64,000 bases of DNA from Flaccisagitta enflata (GCA_965153355.1 OZ231126.1:42842001-42906000), one strand, 5' to 3'; shown: positions 23,601-34,161, counted from the stretch's first letter. Numbers and translations are program-made. The notes: generated by a model from the letters alone, not told the origin.

Positions 23601-26402
23601 TCACGTCTCCCTGTTTTTAACGCAAGGATGATATGAGAAAACTCTACAGTGCACACAGTCACCACCCTCCTTCATTCTACAGTATTCATCCCGCATGTAA
23701 TGTTGCAAGAGTGTGGGCGGACGCCTGTCTCCCACTCCATAATTCGCCGTCCTCAACGCCAGTCCCCCTGCCCTCGGATTGTTCCTCATTACTCCCTCCA
23801 TTCTCTTCCCCGCCTGTATTCTCAATTTGTCTCTCAGTGGTACTCTTCCTGCATCTTCCAGCACCGCCCGCTGGCCCATGTGCGGCGGGAATCCGTTTAG
23901 CAGCTTCAGCGCTTTCTGTTGTAGCCTATTTATTTTTTCCCATATGAATTCCTTCGCGTCCAGATATGCCGGTGCCGAGTATCTCAGGGTGCTATCTACC
24001 ATGGTATCCAACACTCCATAAATCAGATCCGGGGTCTTCTTGAACGCTGGGACCAGTCTATTCACCATGTATACCCTTGGAGTTGCCTTCCTGATGATTC
24101 CCTCCACTTCCTCCTTCCAACTTAGCCACTCGTCGATCTTGCAGCCAAGAAATGTAGCTGACGACTTCCTTTCTATTCTCTGTCCCATCATTTCAACCAC
24201 TGCATCTTTCCTTCTCTGTGTCGCATTATGTGTTATCAGCAGGAGCGCACTCTTGGCCGCCTCTGGCCTCATTCGCCAACGACTTGACCACCATTCGAAG
24301 TGTCTTATTGTCTCCTGCAAGATTCTTGTCGCTTCCTCCGTCGTATACGCTACACACCAGGCGGCCAAATCGTCGGCAAAGATATAGGATGATTCCGCGT
24401 GGTGTCGGTTCTCTGGCACGTCGCTCTTAAATATATTATAGAGGCGGGGGCTGTTGATTCCCCCTTGGGGGGTCCCCGCCTCCGGCTCGAATTCTTCACT
24501 TTCTTCTCCGTCCTGTATTATCTTCATCTTCCGGTCCTTGAGGAATGAACTCAGGATTCGCACCAGCTTCTTTGGTAGTCTCGCGTCGATCATCTTCCTC
24601 CTGATCCCAGAATGCCAAAGCCCATCAAAGGCTTTGGCGATATCCAGAAACGCACATGCTGTTACTCCATTATTCTTTATCCCATGCTTCGCATCCTCCA
24701 CTAACTGTATGATGCCCTCTGTCGTCGACCTCTTCTTCCAAAAGCCTCCTTGCCTCTCCTGCAACACTCCCAGTTCCTCCAAGATGCCGTCAATCGCCTC
24801 CCCGAACGTGCGTTCGAATAATTTGCTGGTACATGAGAGTAGCGACACTGGCCTGTAGGACTCACTCTTCGCCGGATCGCGCCCTTTTTTAAGGAGCATT
24901 CTCACCGACGCCTTCTTCCATACCTTTGGGAACACTCCCCTCTCCAAGCATTTCCTTGTCAACTCCCTAAATGCCTCCCTCCACTCGTCCGGCGTTGTCT
25001 TTAGGTCTTCGTGCTTGACGGAGTCTTCCCCCGGCGCGCTTCCTTTCTTCAAACTCCCTATTATTTCGTCCAGCTTCTCCTTGGTGATAAAGCATCTTTC
25101 GAATAAGTCATCACCCTCTTCCTCTTTCCTTTCTCTCAGTACTTCCAGTACTTCCTTGTCTCTTTCATTTTTCTCTTCCACCTCTTTCTTGAACTCATCG
25201 TCGTAGTGGTCACTGACTGGAACAGCGCAGGTAGCTCTCATTCTTTCCTTGTGGATCTCCAGCTCTTCCTTCAAGGTCTCCGCCGTCGTGCCATCTTCTC
25301 TTTTTAGTTTCGCCTTCATCCCGTTATTCCACCTCTCATTTCCAAGTGCCTTATTTATGACACGCCACTGTTCTTTCGGGTCTTTTCTCTCCATCCCCTT
25401 CACATACTCCTTCCTTGTCTTTTCTTCCTTGTCTTGTTGAATCAACTTCCTTACTCTTCTGCTCCAATGGTTATGTTGCTTCCTGTTCTCCTCCCTTATT
25501 TCACTATTCTCCTCCCGATCTCCTCTTCTTCTCCTCTCCCACTTCCTTGCTTCCGCGATCGCCGTCGTTGTTTCTTTTGATAACATTACTCCCTCACTAT
25601 AACGTTTCCATTTCTCCACTGTTGCCACTTCCCTCGCCCTTATCACGATTTCCCCTGATTCCTTTGCTCTTTCCTCTATCTCTTCTTCCGATGGCCACTC
25701 GTCCAATCTTTGTAATTTCTCCATTTCCCTCCTTATCTCTTCCTTTTGCTTCCATCTCAGGACTACTTTTATTTTCATCCTCCCCGATAGCGCTGAGCTC
25801 CTCCATCTGATCTGGATAGCCCTGTGATCCGATCCCCAATCTTCGCGGGTTTCCGCCTTCTCTATCCTTTTTCTGGCTTCCCCGTTTATGAACCAATGAT
25901 CCAATACACTCGTCCCCGCCGTCGAGTTGCTGTAGAATGTTGGCTTGTCTGTTGGCACGTTTGTCCATCCTCGCTTTTCCATCTCCTCCTCCAATCTCTC
26001 TCCCCTTCTGGTGTGCGACGCTGAGCCCGTATTTCTGCAAGGGGCGTTAAAATCGCCCCCCATTAACACCATCGCCCCTTTCTCCTTTTTCTCCTCCTCC
26101 CTGATTCTGTCAAGCCAGTCCTTCCTCGCCTCCTCCCCTGGGCGGATATAAGTATTGCCGATGACCATTTTCCTCCCATCTATTGTCACTTTGAGTATCT
26201 GGCACTCCCTCTCCGGTTCTCTTACTTCCTCCACCTCACTTCCTCTTGGGACGCCAATTGCTACTCCTCCCGCTGCACCTCTCTTCTCCACTCCTTTTAC
26301 TGTCCATTCATGAGTTCTATTTTCCATTTCTTGCTCCTCTCCCAGTCGTACATCTTGCAACAATACAATACTATCCCGCCCCTCCCCCTCTAAAAATTCC
26401 AT
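23601..26402 (-). CDS. non-LTR retrotransposon ORF2: APE endonuclease and reverse transcriptase
   Basis: The enzyme that nicks target DNA and copies the element RNA at the nick. From the first ATG (933 residues): LQDVRL near 15, GGDFNAP near 115 and GSDHRAIQI near 190 are the AP-endonuclease motifs. The reverse transcriptase has SYRPVSLL near 516, FLDIAKAFD near 591 (first catalytic Asp), GTPQGG near 644, FADDLAAW near 676 (catalytic DD) and FLGCKID near 754. A small Cys cluster lies at the C-terminus. All catalytic residues I can check are present, and there is no RNase H. This layout is known for the Jockey superfamily. The endonuclease motif SFNTNGN lies in frame upstream of the ATG (about 26424-26444), so the true N-terminus probably lies upstream. 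The open frame extends to about 26556 without an ATG. Confidence 0.88.
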   Translation of the reverse strand: MEFLEGEGRDSIVLLQDVRLGEEQEMENRTHEWTVKGVEKRGAAGGVAIGVPRGSEVEEVREPERECQILKVTIDGRKMVIGNTYIRPGEEARKDWLDRIREEEKKEKGAMVLMGGDFNAPCRNTGSASHTRRGERLEEEMEKRGWTNVPTDKPTFYSNSTAGTSVLDHWFINGEARKRIEKAETREDWGSDHRAIQIRWRSSALSGRMKIKVVLRWKQKEEIRREMEKLQRLDEWPSEEEIEERAKESGEIVIRAREVATVEKWKRYSEGVMLSKETTTAIAEARKWERRRRGDREENSEIREENRKQHNHWSRRVRKLIQQDKEEKTRKEYVKGMERKDPKEQWRVINKALGNERWNNGMKAKLKREDGTTAETLKEELEIHKERMRATCAVPVSDHYDDEFKKEVEEKNERDKEVLEVLRERKEEEGDDLFERCFITKEKLDEIIGSLKKGSAPGEDSVKHEDLKTTPDEWREAFRELTRKCLERGVFPKVWKKASVRMLLKKGRDPAKSESYRPVSLLSCTSKLFERTFGEAIDGILEELGVLQERQGGFWKKRSTTEGIIQLVEDAKHGIKNNGVTACAFLDIAKAFDGLWHSGIRRKMIDARLPKKLVRILSSFLKDRKMKIIQDGEESEEFEPEAGTPQGGINSPRLYNIFKSDVPENRHHAESSYIFADDLAAWCVAYTTEEATRILQETIRHFEWWSSRWRMRPEAAKSALLLITHNATQRRKDAVVEMMGQRIERKSSATFLGCKIDEWLSWKEEVEGIIRKATPRVYMVNRLVPAFKKTPDLIYGVLDTMVDSTLRYSAPAYLDAKEFIWEKINRLQQKALKLLNGFPPHMGQRAVLEDAGRVPLRDKLRIQAGKRMEGVMRNNPRAGGLALRTANYGVGDRRPPTLLQHYMRDEYCRMKEGGDCVHCRVFSYHPCVKNRET

Positions 26403-26473
26403 TAGTCGTAGCCGTCTATTTGGGTTACCGTTCGTATTGAAGGATACGGCAGTAACAGCCGTATCTCCGACAT
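26402..26473 (-). other. 23-codon mini-ORF bridging ORF1 and ORF2 by two TAATG overlaps
   Basis: The ORF1 stop TAA (26475-26473) shares its last A with an ATG (26473-26471). The frame so opened runs 23 codons and ends in TAA (26404-26402), whose last A begins the first ATG of ORF2. TAATG stop/start overlaps are known to drive reinitiation in some insect non-LTR elements such as SART1. Whether this one works is inference. Confidence 0.6.
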
Positions 26474-29202
26474 TACGTGGGCCCGCGATCGTCTTCCCTC
26501 TTCTTCTTCTCCTCTTCTTCCCGTTTCTTCCTCCTCTGATCGTCTGCCGCTTGGCGTTTCATCATTGCCCGTTGGACCCGTTCCGGCGCTTTTCCCAACG
26601 TAGCGATCTCTTCTCCCACTGAGCGTATCCGGGGGAATGACTCCTCCAGCCTCTCCGAGCTCGATGGGCCCGTCGTTCCGATCTCTTCCAGATTCATCCC
26701 TGTAGGTGGTGCCATATCGACATTTAAGTCCAACCTTGCATCGTTCATGCCTTCTCCTCTGATGTACATCATCGGTACTTCTTGCCCTGTTGCTTTAACT
26801 GCCGCCAAATGTTTCTCCAAGCTTTCCTCGTTCTTCAAAAGAACGTTCCTAGTCGAGTTATAAATTTCCGTTGCCTTGAACACTAAGTTCTTTCCGAATT
26901 TCCTTACATAGAGGCAACAGTCTCCCGCCAGCTTTTCTGCCTCCCCCTCTCTAACCGTGACTGTTTTTGACCAGTTATTCATCTTTTCCTGCATCTCATT
27001 CATCTTTTCTTGCATTTCCTGTTCCGTTTGTTTGAACCATTCCTCCTTCGTCGTGTAGTAGCTCTCAAGTTCCTCCTGCCTCGTCTTCATGTCCTGCTCA
27101 AACTTTTCTTTCTCTTCCTTCCATCTCTTCTCCCTTTCTTCTGCTTCTCTTTCCCATTGTTCCCTTTCTTCTCTCATTTCTTTTCTCTTCCTTTCTAACC
27201 TTTCCATTGCCGCCGTTGCTTCCGCATTTTCTTCCTCCTCTATTGGCGCCGACGCCCCCGTCTCCTGTCGCGTATCGAATCGCGTCCCTTTCGTTAAATC
27301 TGTGAGTAATTGAACCACTTTGTTCTGAAATTCTGTTTGGCTCCTAAGTCTTTCCTCCTCAATGCTCTCTATTCCTTTATTCTTTGCCATTCTTGTACCT
27401 ACTACTGTTCCGTCGCTTTCAGTCCTTTCGGTGAATCCTCCTACTCCCTCGCGTACGTCTTGCCTATTGTCGCCGTCGTTCCTCCTCGAATTCTGCGGGA
27501 ACAATCTTCTCGACGCCGTCGTTGACGTCGTCGTCGATGCCCACGCCCTTCTTGCTTCCGCGTCGCCTTCGTCCCGTACTGGGGGGTTCTCCACTGGTGC
27601 TTGTCGATTTGCCCCTTTTTCCTGACCCACTCTCACTCTTCTTTCCGCTTGTGCCTTCGCCCTCGCATCCAATTCCCCATTCTTCACTATCTGCTCATCC
27701 CTTTCTTCCAACATCTTCATTCTCATCGCTCTCTTCGCCGCCGCGTAGAGTGGGCATCTCCCTTCCGTTGGGCCGTGGTCTGCCTGCATTTCCGCCTCTT
27801 CACAGTTCACGCAATGAGGTTCGTTTGCACAGTTTCCGCGATTATGGCCGACGCCGCTACAGCGCCTACACCGGAAGTCCTGCCTACATCCTCTCGCTGT
27901 TCCCCGGTGTTCTAGTGACAAGCAACGGTTGCACTCTGGGTCGCATTGGATGTCCGGGCTCGTCGCCATGGAGACGTTGAATTTGTCGTGGAGGAAGTAT
28001 CCTTTCGTCAGCAGCTTCTTCACCGGCTCCCCCTTCTTAAAGTACACCCTCAACTTCAAATTATCTCTTGCCCGGTCCGGATTTTCCACCTCTCCCCTCG
28101 GTGCCATCACTTCTATCCTCACTGCCTTCTCTCCACATTCTTTCACCAAATCCTCCTGTAACCCTTTTTCTAGCGCGCTTCCCGCTTGGAACGGATTTCC
28201 TGTTGGACGTCCCATCCCCAACTTCCTTAGTGGGTATCCGTCGAAGATGATGGTTGGCCCCGTTGGTTTCCTCTCTCCCCCTCCCCCTCCTCCTCCTCCC
28301 CCACCGCTTCCTATTGGCACTCCTCCCCCTAGGCGTGATTCCATTTCCACTCTCCAATCTTTCGTTTGTGGGATCCACTTCCCTTCTCTTAGGATGTTGG
28401 TGTCCTTGTTGTCGTACACTGCCATAACTATCTCCCCTTCTCTGTTAACGTCGAATTCTGGCGGTTGCGTCAGCCCCTCCGGCATCATCTCCCTCATCCT
28501 CGCCTCCTTCTCCGCGTATATCATCCCCGCGAACTCTTCATCCCCATACGCGCCAATTACCTTTACGACGATCCTTTTCTTCGCCGCGGTTGACGATCCG
28601 ACGCCCACGCCCCCCGTCGCGCCCGCCGTTGCCACCGTCGATGCCGATGCTGCCGCCGCCGGGATCCCGGGCGGCGCCGATGCTGCCGTTGGCGCTGCTG
28701 CGGTTGTCCTCGATGACGATTTCCTCGCCGTCTCCTTCTTCTTCTTTGCTGCTTCCACAGTGTCCATCGCTTCGACGTCTTCCACTTCTTTCGCCCAGCT
28801 CCCGTGCGGTTCGACGTTGTTCGCCGCAATAGCTGCGGCGCCTCTCGCTTCGTCGGGCGTTTCCCCTCTGATGACACTGTTTGCCCCGTCGTCGTCGTCC
28901 GAGCTCGTGTCTTCGTATTCCGAATCGTGTGACTCGTCCGAGACGACGGCGTCCACTCCGTCGTCTTCCTCTTCTTCGCTTTGGCTTCCCCGCGCTTCTT
29001 TGAGGTTCTTCTCCATTTCCGGTTTCCCCGGCGTCTTTTTCTCGTCTTTTCGTTTCGCTTCTCTTCTATCTCTTATTAATTCTTTTTCCTGGGGTGTGAG
29101 TCGCAACTTGCAATTAGCGGAGTTTTTCTTTGAATGATTCTCCTCTCCTGTTTCTTCAGTCTGATCCGAGCTCCTCTTCCTTCTCTCTATCCCTTCATCC
29201 AT
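26473..29202 (-). CDS. non-LTR retrotransposon ORF1: gag-like RNA-binding protein
   Basis: A 909-residue ORF from ATG at 29202, in a fair context (G at +4). The open frame continues upstream without an ATG. Layout: acidic Ser/Asp/Glu tract near 75-110; Ala/Thr-rich linker near 160-205; poly-Gly near 300; three zinc knuckles near 417-482. The second knuckle is a classic CX2CX4HX4C (CRRCSGVGHNRGNC); the others are spaced variants. A strong Glu/Arg/Lys coiled coil spans about 664-742, and a basic tail near 880-905. Three knuckles are typical of Jockey/I-group ORF1 proteins, which bind element RNA. The stop overlaps an ATG (TAATG), and the ORF2 frame is +1 relative to this one. Confidence 0.85.
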   Translation of the reverse strand: MDEGIERRKRSSDQTEETGEENHSKKNSANCKLRLTPQEKELIRDRREAKRKDEKKTPGKPEMEKNLKEARGSQSEEEEDDGVDAVVSDESHDSEYEDTSSDDDDGANSVIRGETPDEARGAAAIAANNVEPHGSWAKEVEDVEAMDTVEAAKKKKETARKSSSRTTAAAPTAASAPPGIPAAAASASTVATAGATGGVGVGSSTAAKKRIVVKVIGAYGDEEFAGMIYAEKEARMREMMPEGLTQPPEFDVNREGEIVMAVYDNKDTNILREGKWIPQTKDWRVEMESRLGGGVPIGSGGGGGGGGGGERKPTGPTIIFDGYPLRKLGMGRPTGNPFQAGSALEKGLQEDLVKECGEKAVRIEVMAPRGEVENPDRARDNLKLRVYFKKGEPVKKLLTKGYFLHDKFNVSMATSPDIQCDPECNRCLSLEHRGTARGCRQDFRCRRCSGVGHNRGNCANEPHCVNCEEAEMQADHGPTEGRCPLYAAAKRAMRMKMLEERDEQIVKNGELDARAKAQAERRVRVGQEKGANRQAPVENPPVRDEGDAEARRAWASTTTSTTASRRLFPQNSRRNDGDNRQDVREGVGGFTERTESDGTVVGTRMAKNKGIESIEEERLRSQTEFQNKVVQLLTDLTKGTRFDTRQETGASAPIEEEENAEATAAMERLERKRKEMREEREQWEREAEEREKRWKEEKEKFEQDMKTRQEELESYYTTKEEWFKQTEQEMQEKMNEMQEKMNNWSKTVTVREGEAEKLAGDCCLYVRKFGKNLVFKATEIYNSTRNVLLKNEESLEKHLAAVKATGQEVPMMYIRGEGMNDARLDLNVDMAPPTGMNLEEIGTTGPSSSERLEESFPRIRSVGEEIATLGKAPERVQRAMMKRQAADDQRRKKREEEEKKKREDDRGPT

Positions 29203-29507
29203 ACCCGGCGGCCTGGCCTTGCTCGAGCATTCCTCATCCGTCGTTGCCCCTCTCCGCTGCCCCCCGCTTTTCGCTCCTCCCTGCTGCGGCTTCAGGATTC
29301 CGGTGCAGCTGCTGCTGCTTGCCCCTTTTCGAAATAAATTCTTTTCTCCCTTTTTCCTACCCCTAGGGGTCCTTTCTCTTCCTTATCCGATGCCCCTTAG
29401 CCTTTCCGAATTTTCAGGGGCCCACCAGGGGGCCTCTCACTGCCTGGGGACTCTCTATAAACCGATAAACGCGGTCGTACTCAGAGCTCTCCAGAGACAC
29501 GTGTTCT

Positions 29508-29510
<3 letters not shown>

Positions 29511-29584
<74 letters not shown>

Positions 29585-29601
29585 ATCTGATCTGATCTGA
29601 T
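29511..29601. repeat. (GA)n microsatellite plus (TCTGA)4
   Basis: Imperfect GA run, then four TCTGA pentamers at 29581-29600, just upstream of the retrotransposon (minus-strand sense). Confidence 0.92.
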
Positions 29602-29709
29602 GGACTATCGTTTTGCAGAAAGAAAATAAAGAAAATTTACATTTACATGATCGGCTCTCGGGTATTGGGCTTGACCACCAACACACCAATGCAATCTTAG
29701 AAATATAGG

Positions 29710-29711
<2 letters not shown>

Positions 29712-29793
<82 letters not shown>
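29712..29793. repeat. (CAA)n microsatellite
   Basis: Perfect trinucleotide run. Confidence 0.96.
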
Positions 29794-29795
<2 letters not shown>

Positions 29796-30022
29796 TGAAT
29801 AACAGCAACGAAAGAACAATAACAGCAACAACAATAACAACAAGCATTATATAACAGGTTGTATGCGGTTGTTCACTATTTAGCATCAGTCCCCCATGAC
29901 AAGGGTGAGAAATAAACATTTGTGTCGTGTTTTATGATCGCCGATGATCGCAATGCTCACCGTCTTCAGTGTTCGTCTCTGACTTATGTGATAATTTGTT
30001 ATCTGGCAAACCTCGAAGCAAA

Positions 30023-30250
30023 ACAAGGCCGGATACACGGCCACCCTAGTCGCGTGCGAATGGGCAGGAGCAATGCTGCAGGTCACTAGGGCATCTGGGC
30101 AGGAGCCGTATGCTCAAAAAGCTAAAAAACGCCGAAAAAGTTAAAAGGGGACTGACCGACCGACCGACCGACCAACCGACCGACCGACCAACCGACCGAC
30201 CGACGGAGCGACTTAGCGGGGTGTAGAGTCACATAGCACGCAACTAAAAA
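30023..30250 (-). mobile_element. HR1 element, type D, near-complete
   Basis: On the minus strand: ACTCTACACCCCGCT, (GGTC/GGTT)n body, CCCCTTTTAACTTTTTC, GCATACGGCTCCTGCCCA, distal arm GCACGCGACT and full tail. The CCCCTTTT segment distinguishes it from type A and is shared with 51776-51897. Confidence 0.85.
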
Positions 30251-30906
30251 CTAGCCGTAGAACATGCAAGATGTGCGCCTTTACGAATTGCGATGCCACT
30301 TTAAGCAATCATTTTCAAACCACCCTTACCAAAAACGAATGAAACTGTTTTTACAGGGAGTACCACGCCAGACAGGACCAAAGAAAACGATGTATCTCAG
30401 CTGCTACAAATGGTAGAAAGATTCTGTAAACAGGTTCAGAAAGCTCTTAAAAAACAATTTTTTTATCTGTATTTTGCCAAAGTCTCATTAATCAAACTGA
30501 ATCCCTTTATATTATTTAAAGCAAAGTATAGTTTTTACTTTGAGTTTATGCTTGTTTTGTTGTGTATTGACAAGCATCCTTTTATCCCACTCTCATTTCC
30601 AAACAAATGGTGCTACAACCCTGGCAATGGTCTTGAATTAAAGATATTGTGAGGTAGAATCATACCTGTGCAGAAAATGAGAATATTGTACAATATTGGT
30701 TGGGTCCAGAGACTTTTTTGTAAGTTTCATCACAAAAAAGTTTCATGTGCAACGACAAAACATTCAAAAACTATATTGAATGAAACAATTTTGACAAAGC
30801 TCATGATGGAATCCCAATCTTCAATGTCCTAGCTTAACTGACAAACATTTACCAATAAAGGCGGCTAATCGCCGTAGGAAAAAAGTCGTAAATGCTGAGA
30901 AAAAGA

Positions 30907-30910
<4 letters not shown>
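30251..30910. other. unassigned AT-rich stretch
   Basis: No gene or repeat boundary recognised. Confidence 0.35.
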
Positions 30911-30959
<49 letters not shown>

Positions 30960-31098
30960 GGAGAGAGAGGGAGAGAGAGGGAGAGAGAGGGAGAGAGAGA
31001 GGGAGAGAAAGAGGGAGAGAGAGAGGGAGAGAGAAAGAGAGAGAAAGAAAGAGAAAGAAAGAGAAAGAAAGAGAAAGAAAGAGAAAGAGAAAAAGAAT

Positions 31099-31146
<48 letters not shown>

Positions 31147-31205
31147 AGGGGAAAAGAGAGGCAGAAGGGGAGAGAGAGACTGAAGGGGAGAGAGAGACAG
31201 AGAGA
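30911..31205. repeat. (GA)n-based compound microsatellite
   Basis: GA runs with GGGAGA, GAAAGA and CAGA blocks. Confidence 0.94.
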
Positions 31206-31230
31206 GAAACAGAGAAAAACATGTAACACA

Positions 31231-31392
31231 GGGTATCATTATCGTTGTGGACAGGGGCATCCAACCCCATCCGCACCCCAACCCCCACACACAAGTATCT
31301 AGACCGCTTGTTTTTCCACTTTTCACTCGGACGGACAGACGGACCAACAGACCGATTGATGGACTCACAGACAAAGCCTCTCATAGAGTCCG
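31231..31392 (-). mobile_element. HR1 element, type C, partial
   Basis: Minus-strand reading: ATGAGAGGCTTTGTC, CCGT-type body, GTGAAAAGTGGAAAAA, the CCCCATCC segment, and the CAACGATAATGATACC end. Confidence 0.7.
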
Positions 31393-31761
31393 GAGGTGAA
31401 GTGAGAGAGAAACTGTGCTGCCAGGATGCACAATTATCACCAAAGACATTTCAAAGTTCAAACAGACTTCAACTAACTTGATTCCTTGTTTTTTGGGAAA
31501 ACGCGAAAAATGCAGAAAAATAAAAAAAGATTCAAAAATTCATAGCTCCAAAATTATTGATCGCACAGAATTCTGCTTGGCGTCATCTGAAAGAGGAGAA
31601 TTAGCTCTTTCTTAGCTGTTAATTTCATGCGTAGTCCCATTCGGCCCGAAAAAAGCATCAACTTTCCCAAAAAACTCACGGGAAAAAGGGAAAACCAAAT
31701 TCCTCCGCACGACTCAAAAAGCCGAAGGTATTCTTCGATTTTTTTCCAAATAACCATTTTT
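31393..31761. other. unassigned
   Basis: AT-rich. No gene or repeat recognised. Confidence 0.35.
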
Positions 31762-31914
31762 AGTTGCGGACACGCAACTCTATAAGAGCCTTTGTCCGTC
31801 CGTCCGTCCGTTGGTCGGTCCGTCCGTGACCACGAGTCGAAAAGTGTGAAAACGCGTATTTCCGCCCCTGCCCACCCGTCCGCAACTGGTATTGGCCGTG
31901 TATCCGGCCTTGTT
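31762..31914 (+). mobile_element. HR1 element with AGTTGCG arms, complete
   Basis: Hairpin AGTTGCGGACACGCAACT, body (CCGT)n, GTCGAAAAGTGTGAAAA, distal arm GTCCGCAACT and full tail. All three arm sites carry the same C-to-T/G-to-A change relative to type B. This is the key copy for the covariation argument. Confidence 0.88.
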
Positions 31915-32141
31915 TGTTATCTAAACCTTGAATTGGGATAAGAATTGATGTTTTTTGCTCTAAAAAGGCATTTTTTCATGGTTTTGCTGAGGATATATGT
32001 TAACCATGAATACCAAAAATCTGTATCATTCAAAGATCGTCTGAAGTTATCTCTTAGAAACAGTTTTCAGAAATGATTTTGCACTTCTAGAAGCAGAAAT
32101 ACATCGTTTTCTTTTGTCCTGTTTGATGTGAAACACCCTGT

Positions 32142-32250
32142 GGTTGCGGACACGCAACTCTTTGAGAGGCTTTGTTCGTCCGTTGGTCCGTCGGTCTGTC
32201 CGTTGATCTGTAATGATCGAGTCGCAACGATATTGCGACCCCGCGTCACT
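32142..32250 (+). mobile_element. HR1 element, type C, short
   Basis: GGTTGCGGACACGCAACTCT, GAGAGGCTTTGTTCG, CCGT/TTGG body, AATGATCGAGTCGCAACG, and ATATTGCGACCCCGCGTCAC. Confidence 0.75.
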
Positions 32251-32263
32251 TGTTCCTTTATGA

Positions 32264-32480
32264 ACAAGGTCGGGTACACAGCTAATGAGGTCACGTACGG
32301 GTTAGATTTTTCGCAAAGTTGTGATCGGTCCCAAAGTTTGGCTGGGAAAGGGCAATGATGAAGAATATCACTGTGACTAGAAATCTAGAGAAAGGGGTAA
32401 GTAGCTCATAATTTCATAAACGCAAAAAAAAAAAAAAAAAGTAAAAGTGGGACCGACGGACCGACATAGCATGTGACTCA
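32264..32480 (-). mobile_element. HR1 element, type A-like, eroded
   Basis: The tail complement ACAAGGTCGGGTACACAGCT is followed by diverged body, an A-run, GTAAAAGTGGGACCGACGG and GCATGTGACTCAAAAG. It lies back-to-back with the preceding copy. Confidence 0.6.
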
Positions 32481-32921
32481 AAAGGACATGGAATATAAGG
32501 AGAAAAAGGGGAAAACAAACACCACCTCAAATAACCGAGCTTGTTTTCTTTTCCATTCTCTTCTCCTTTTGTTGTTGTCTTTTGGCTTCTTTAATTGTTG
32601 ACCTGTGAAAAGGGGAAAAATAGAAAATACTGAGGAGAGGGTCAAAACAAGAAAAACAAGGAAGTGACCAGCGGGGCACAGAGAAAATATATCCCCGACA
32701 AATTGACTTAAAGTAGAATTGCAGATACGTTGGGGTTATCGCGCTATCCAAAGGTGCCAGGAGTTACGGACCGAAGCCATATGTTGATGCCATGCTATAG
32801 GTAACAATACCGTCATGCACGACGGTTAAACTCGTATTCCTTGTCGGTCAAGTGGGTATTTTCTCGCTAAATACTTTCATTATCGACTATCTAGCCATGA
32901 TATTTATTAATGATGCCACTT

Positions 32922-33132
32922 GGAATTTGGGCCTCGAGAGTGGAATTGGGGGGGGGGGGGACAGAGAAGAAAGAGAAGATGGGGCCTTGAGACTGGAATT
33001 TGGGCCTCGAGATAGGATTTGAGGGGGGGACGGAGAAGAAGTAGGAGGAGGAGAAGGAGAAGATGGAGGAGAAGGAGAAAAATACCCATATGAGTGAAAG
33101 CATAGGTCATCGACCTCTTTAAGGCCGCTGCC
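32922..33132 (-). mobile_element. HR2 element, alpha type, truncated
   Basis: Minus-strand reading starts GGGCAGCGGCC with the CTATGCTTTCACTCATATGG hairpin region and a purine/pyrimidine-rich spacer. Only four minisatellite units follow before it is cut off; no right arm. Confidence 0.75.
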
Positions 33133-33236
33133 CAAAAATCACAATCGACGGAGCTCTTTTTAGTTGCGGGCATGCAAAATATTATGAAAATATACGTTTA
33201 GCGTTTTTAGTTTTTTGTTTTGGTCAGAAGTGAATT

Positions 33237-33453
33237 GTGTTATTATGTAATCATGTTATGATTTAAGTATGTAATTATGTAATTATGTAAATATGTAATT
33301 ATGTAATTACGTAATTACGTAATTACGTAATTATGTAATTATGTTATTATGTAATTATGTAATTATGTAATTATTTAATTATTTGATTATGTAATTATTT
33401 GATTATGTAATTATGTGATTATGTAATCATGTAGTTATGTAAATATGTAATTA
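33237..33453. repeat. (TGTAATTA)n octamer array, left part
   Basis: About 26 imperfect octamers. The array is split by the element at 33454-34161 and resumes at 34162-34266. Confidence 0.9.
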
Positions 33454-34161
33454 CAGTGGGATCTCGGTTTAAGGGATTTCTAAGGACTGACTATTCTTGT
33501 CTCTTAACTCCAAAATCCCTTAAATTGAATTTATGTTCTATTAAGGATTTTTAGTCGCGTGCTACGCGACTCTACACCCGGCTTTGTCGGTCCATCCGTT
33601 GGTCCGTTGGTCCGTTGGTCCGTTGGTCCATCCGTCGGTCCGCCCGTTGGTCTGTCACACTTTACTTTTTTGGGGTTTTTGCGGTTTTTGGCCTTACTGC
33701 TCCTGCCCAAATGATCTGGTGACCTCGAATTCTGGCCCCTTCCCACCCGCACGCGACTGGGGTAGCCGTGTATCCGGCCTTGTTATATTAGTTACTAAAT
33801 TCATAGTGTACCCACATCCTTTTGCTTTAAGTATGTTGAACAATAATGATTGATTTAGTTCATGGCAGGATATTCATGGCACAGGAAATATTTCATTTTT
33901 TTCTAACAAATTTTTTCTTAAAAATTATCTCAAAATACCATTTTTTTGTCAAAATTCATCAAATTTACCTAAAATTTCCCCTGACATAAGGGATATTTTC
34001 AAAAACTTGTCTCTTAAATCCAAATATCCCTTAATTAGAGGTTCCTAAAATAGAGGTTTTTTAACATTGGAAAAGCCTGAAAATTTTTGGGACCAGACAG
34101 TGATGTCTATTAAATGCGGATATCCCTTAAATAGAGGTGCCACTAAGGTGGGATTCCACTG
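33454..34161. mobile_element. TA-flanked MITE (pogo/Tigger-like ends) with a nested HR1
   Basis: Ends CAGTGGGATCTCGGTTTAAG and the inverse CAGTGGAATCCCACCTTAG. It is flanked by TA on both sides and sits in a TGTAATTA array. The interior repeats AAGGGATAT-type motifs in both orientations. Without the HR1 insertion it would be about 475 bp. TA duplication and CAGTGG ends fit Tc1/mariner-pogo derivatives. No ORF. Confidence 0.8.
33553..33784 (+). mobile_element. HR1 element, type A, complete, nested
   Basis: AGTCGCGTGCTACGCGACT, (TTGGTCCG)n body, CACACTTTACTTTTTTGGGG, ACTGCTCCTGCCCA, distal GCACGCGACT and full tail. It lies inside the TA-flanked MITE, so it is younger than that MITE. Confidence 0.9.

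Larger units (their letters stand above)
23006..29480 (-). mobile_element. non-LTR retrotransposon, Jockey-type, apparently intact
   Basis: Minus-strand order: 5' region (about 29480-29203), ORF1, ORF2, then a 3' region with a possible third ORF. ORF1 carries CCHC knuckles. ORF2 carries APE endonuclease and reverse transcriptase but no RNase H. Neither ORF has a stop or frameshift, so the copy may be recent. Both element ends are uncertain: I found no A-tail, no target duplication and no telomeric flank. The upstream side meets a (GA)n run followed by four TCTGA pentamers. Confidence 0.8.

Noticed and set aside
29581-29600. Telomeric target of the retrotransposon (TCTGA pentamers)
   Set aside because: Only four pentamers, and not a known arthropod telomere repeat; no evidence that the element inserted into it.
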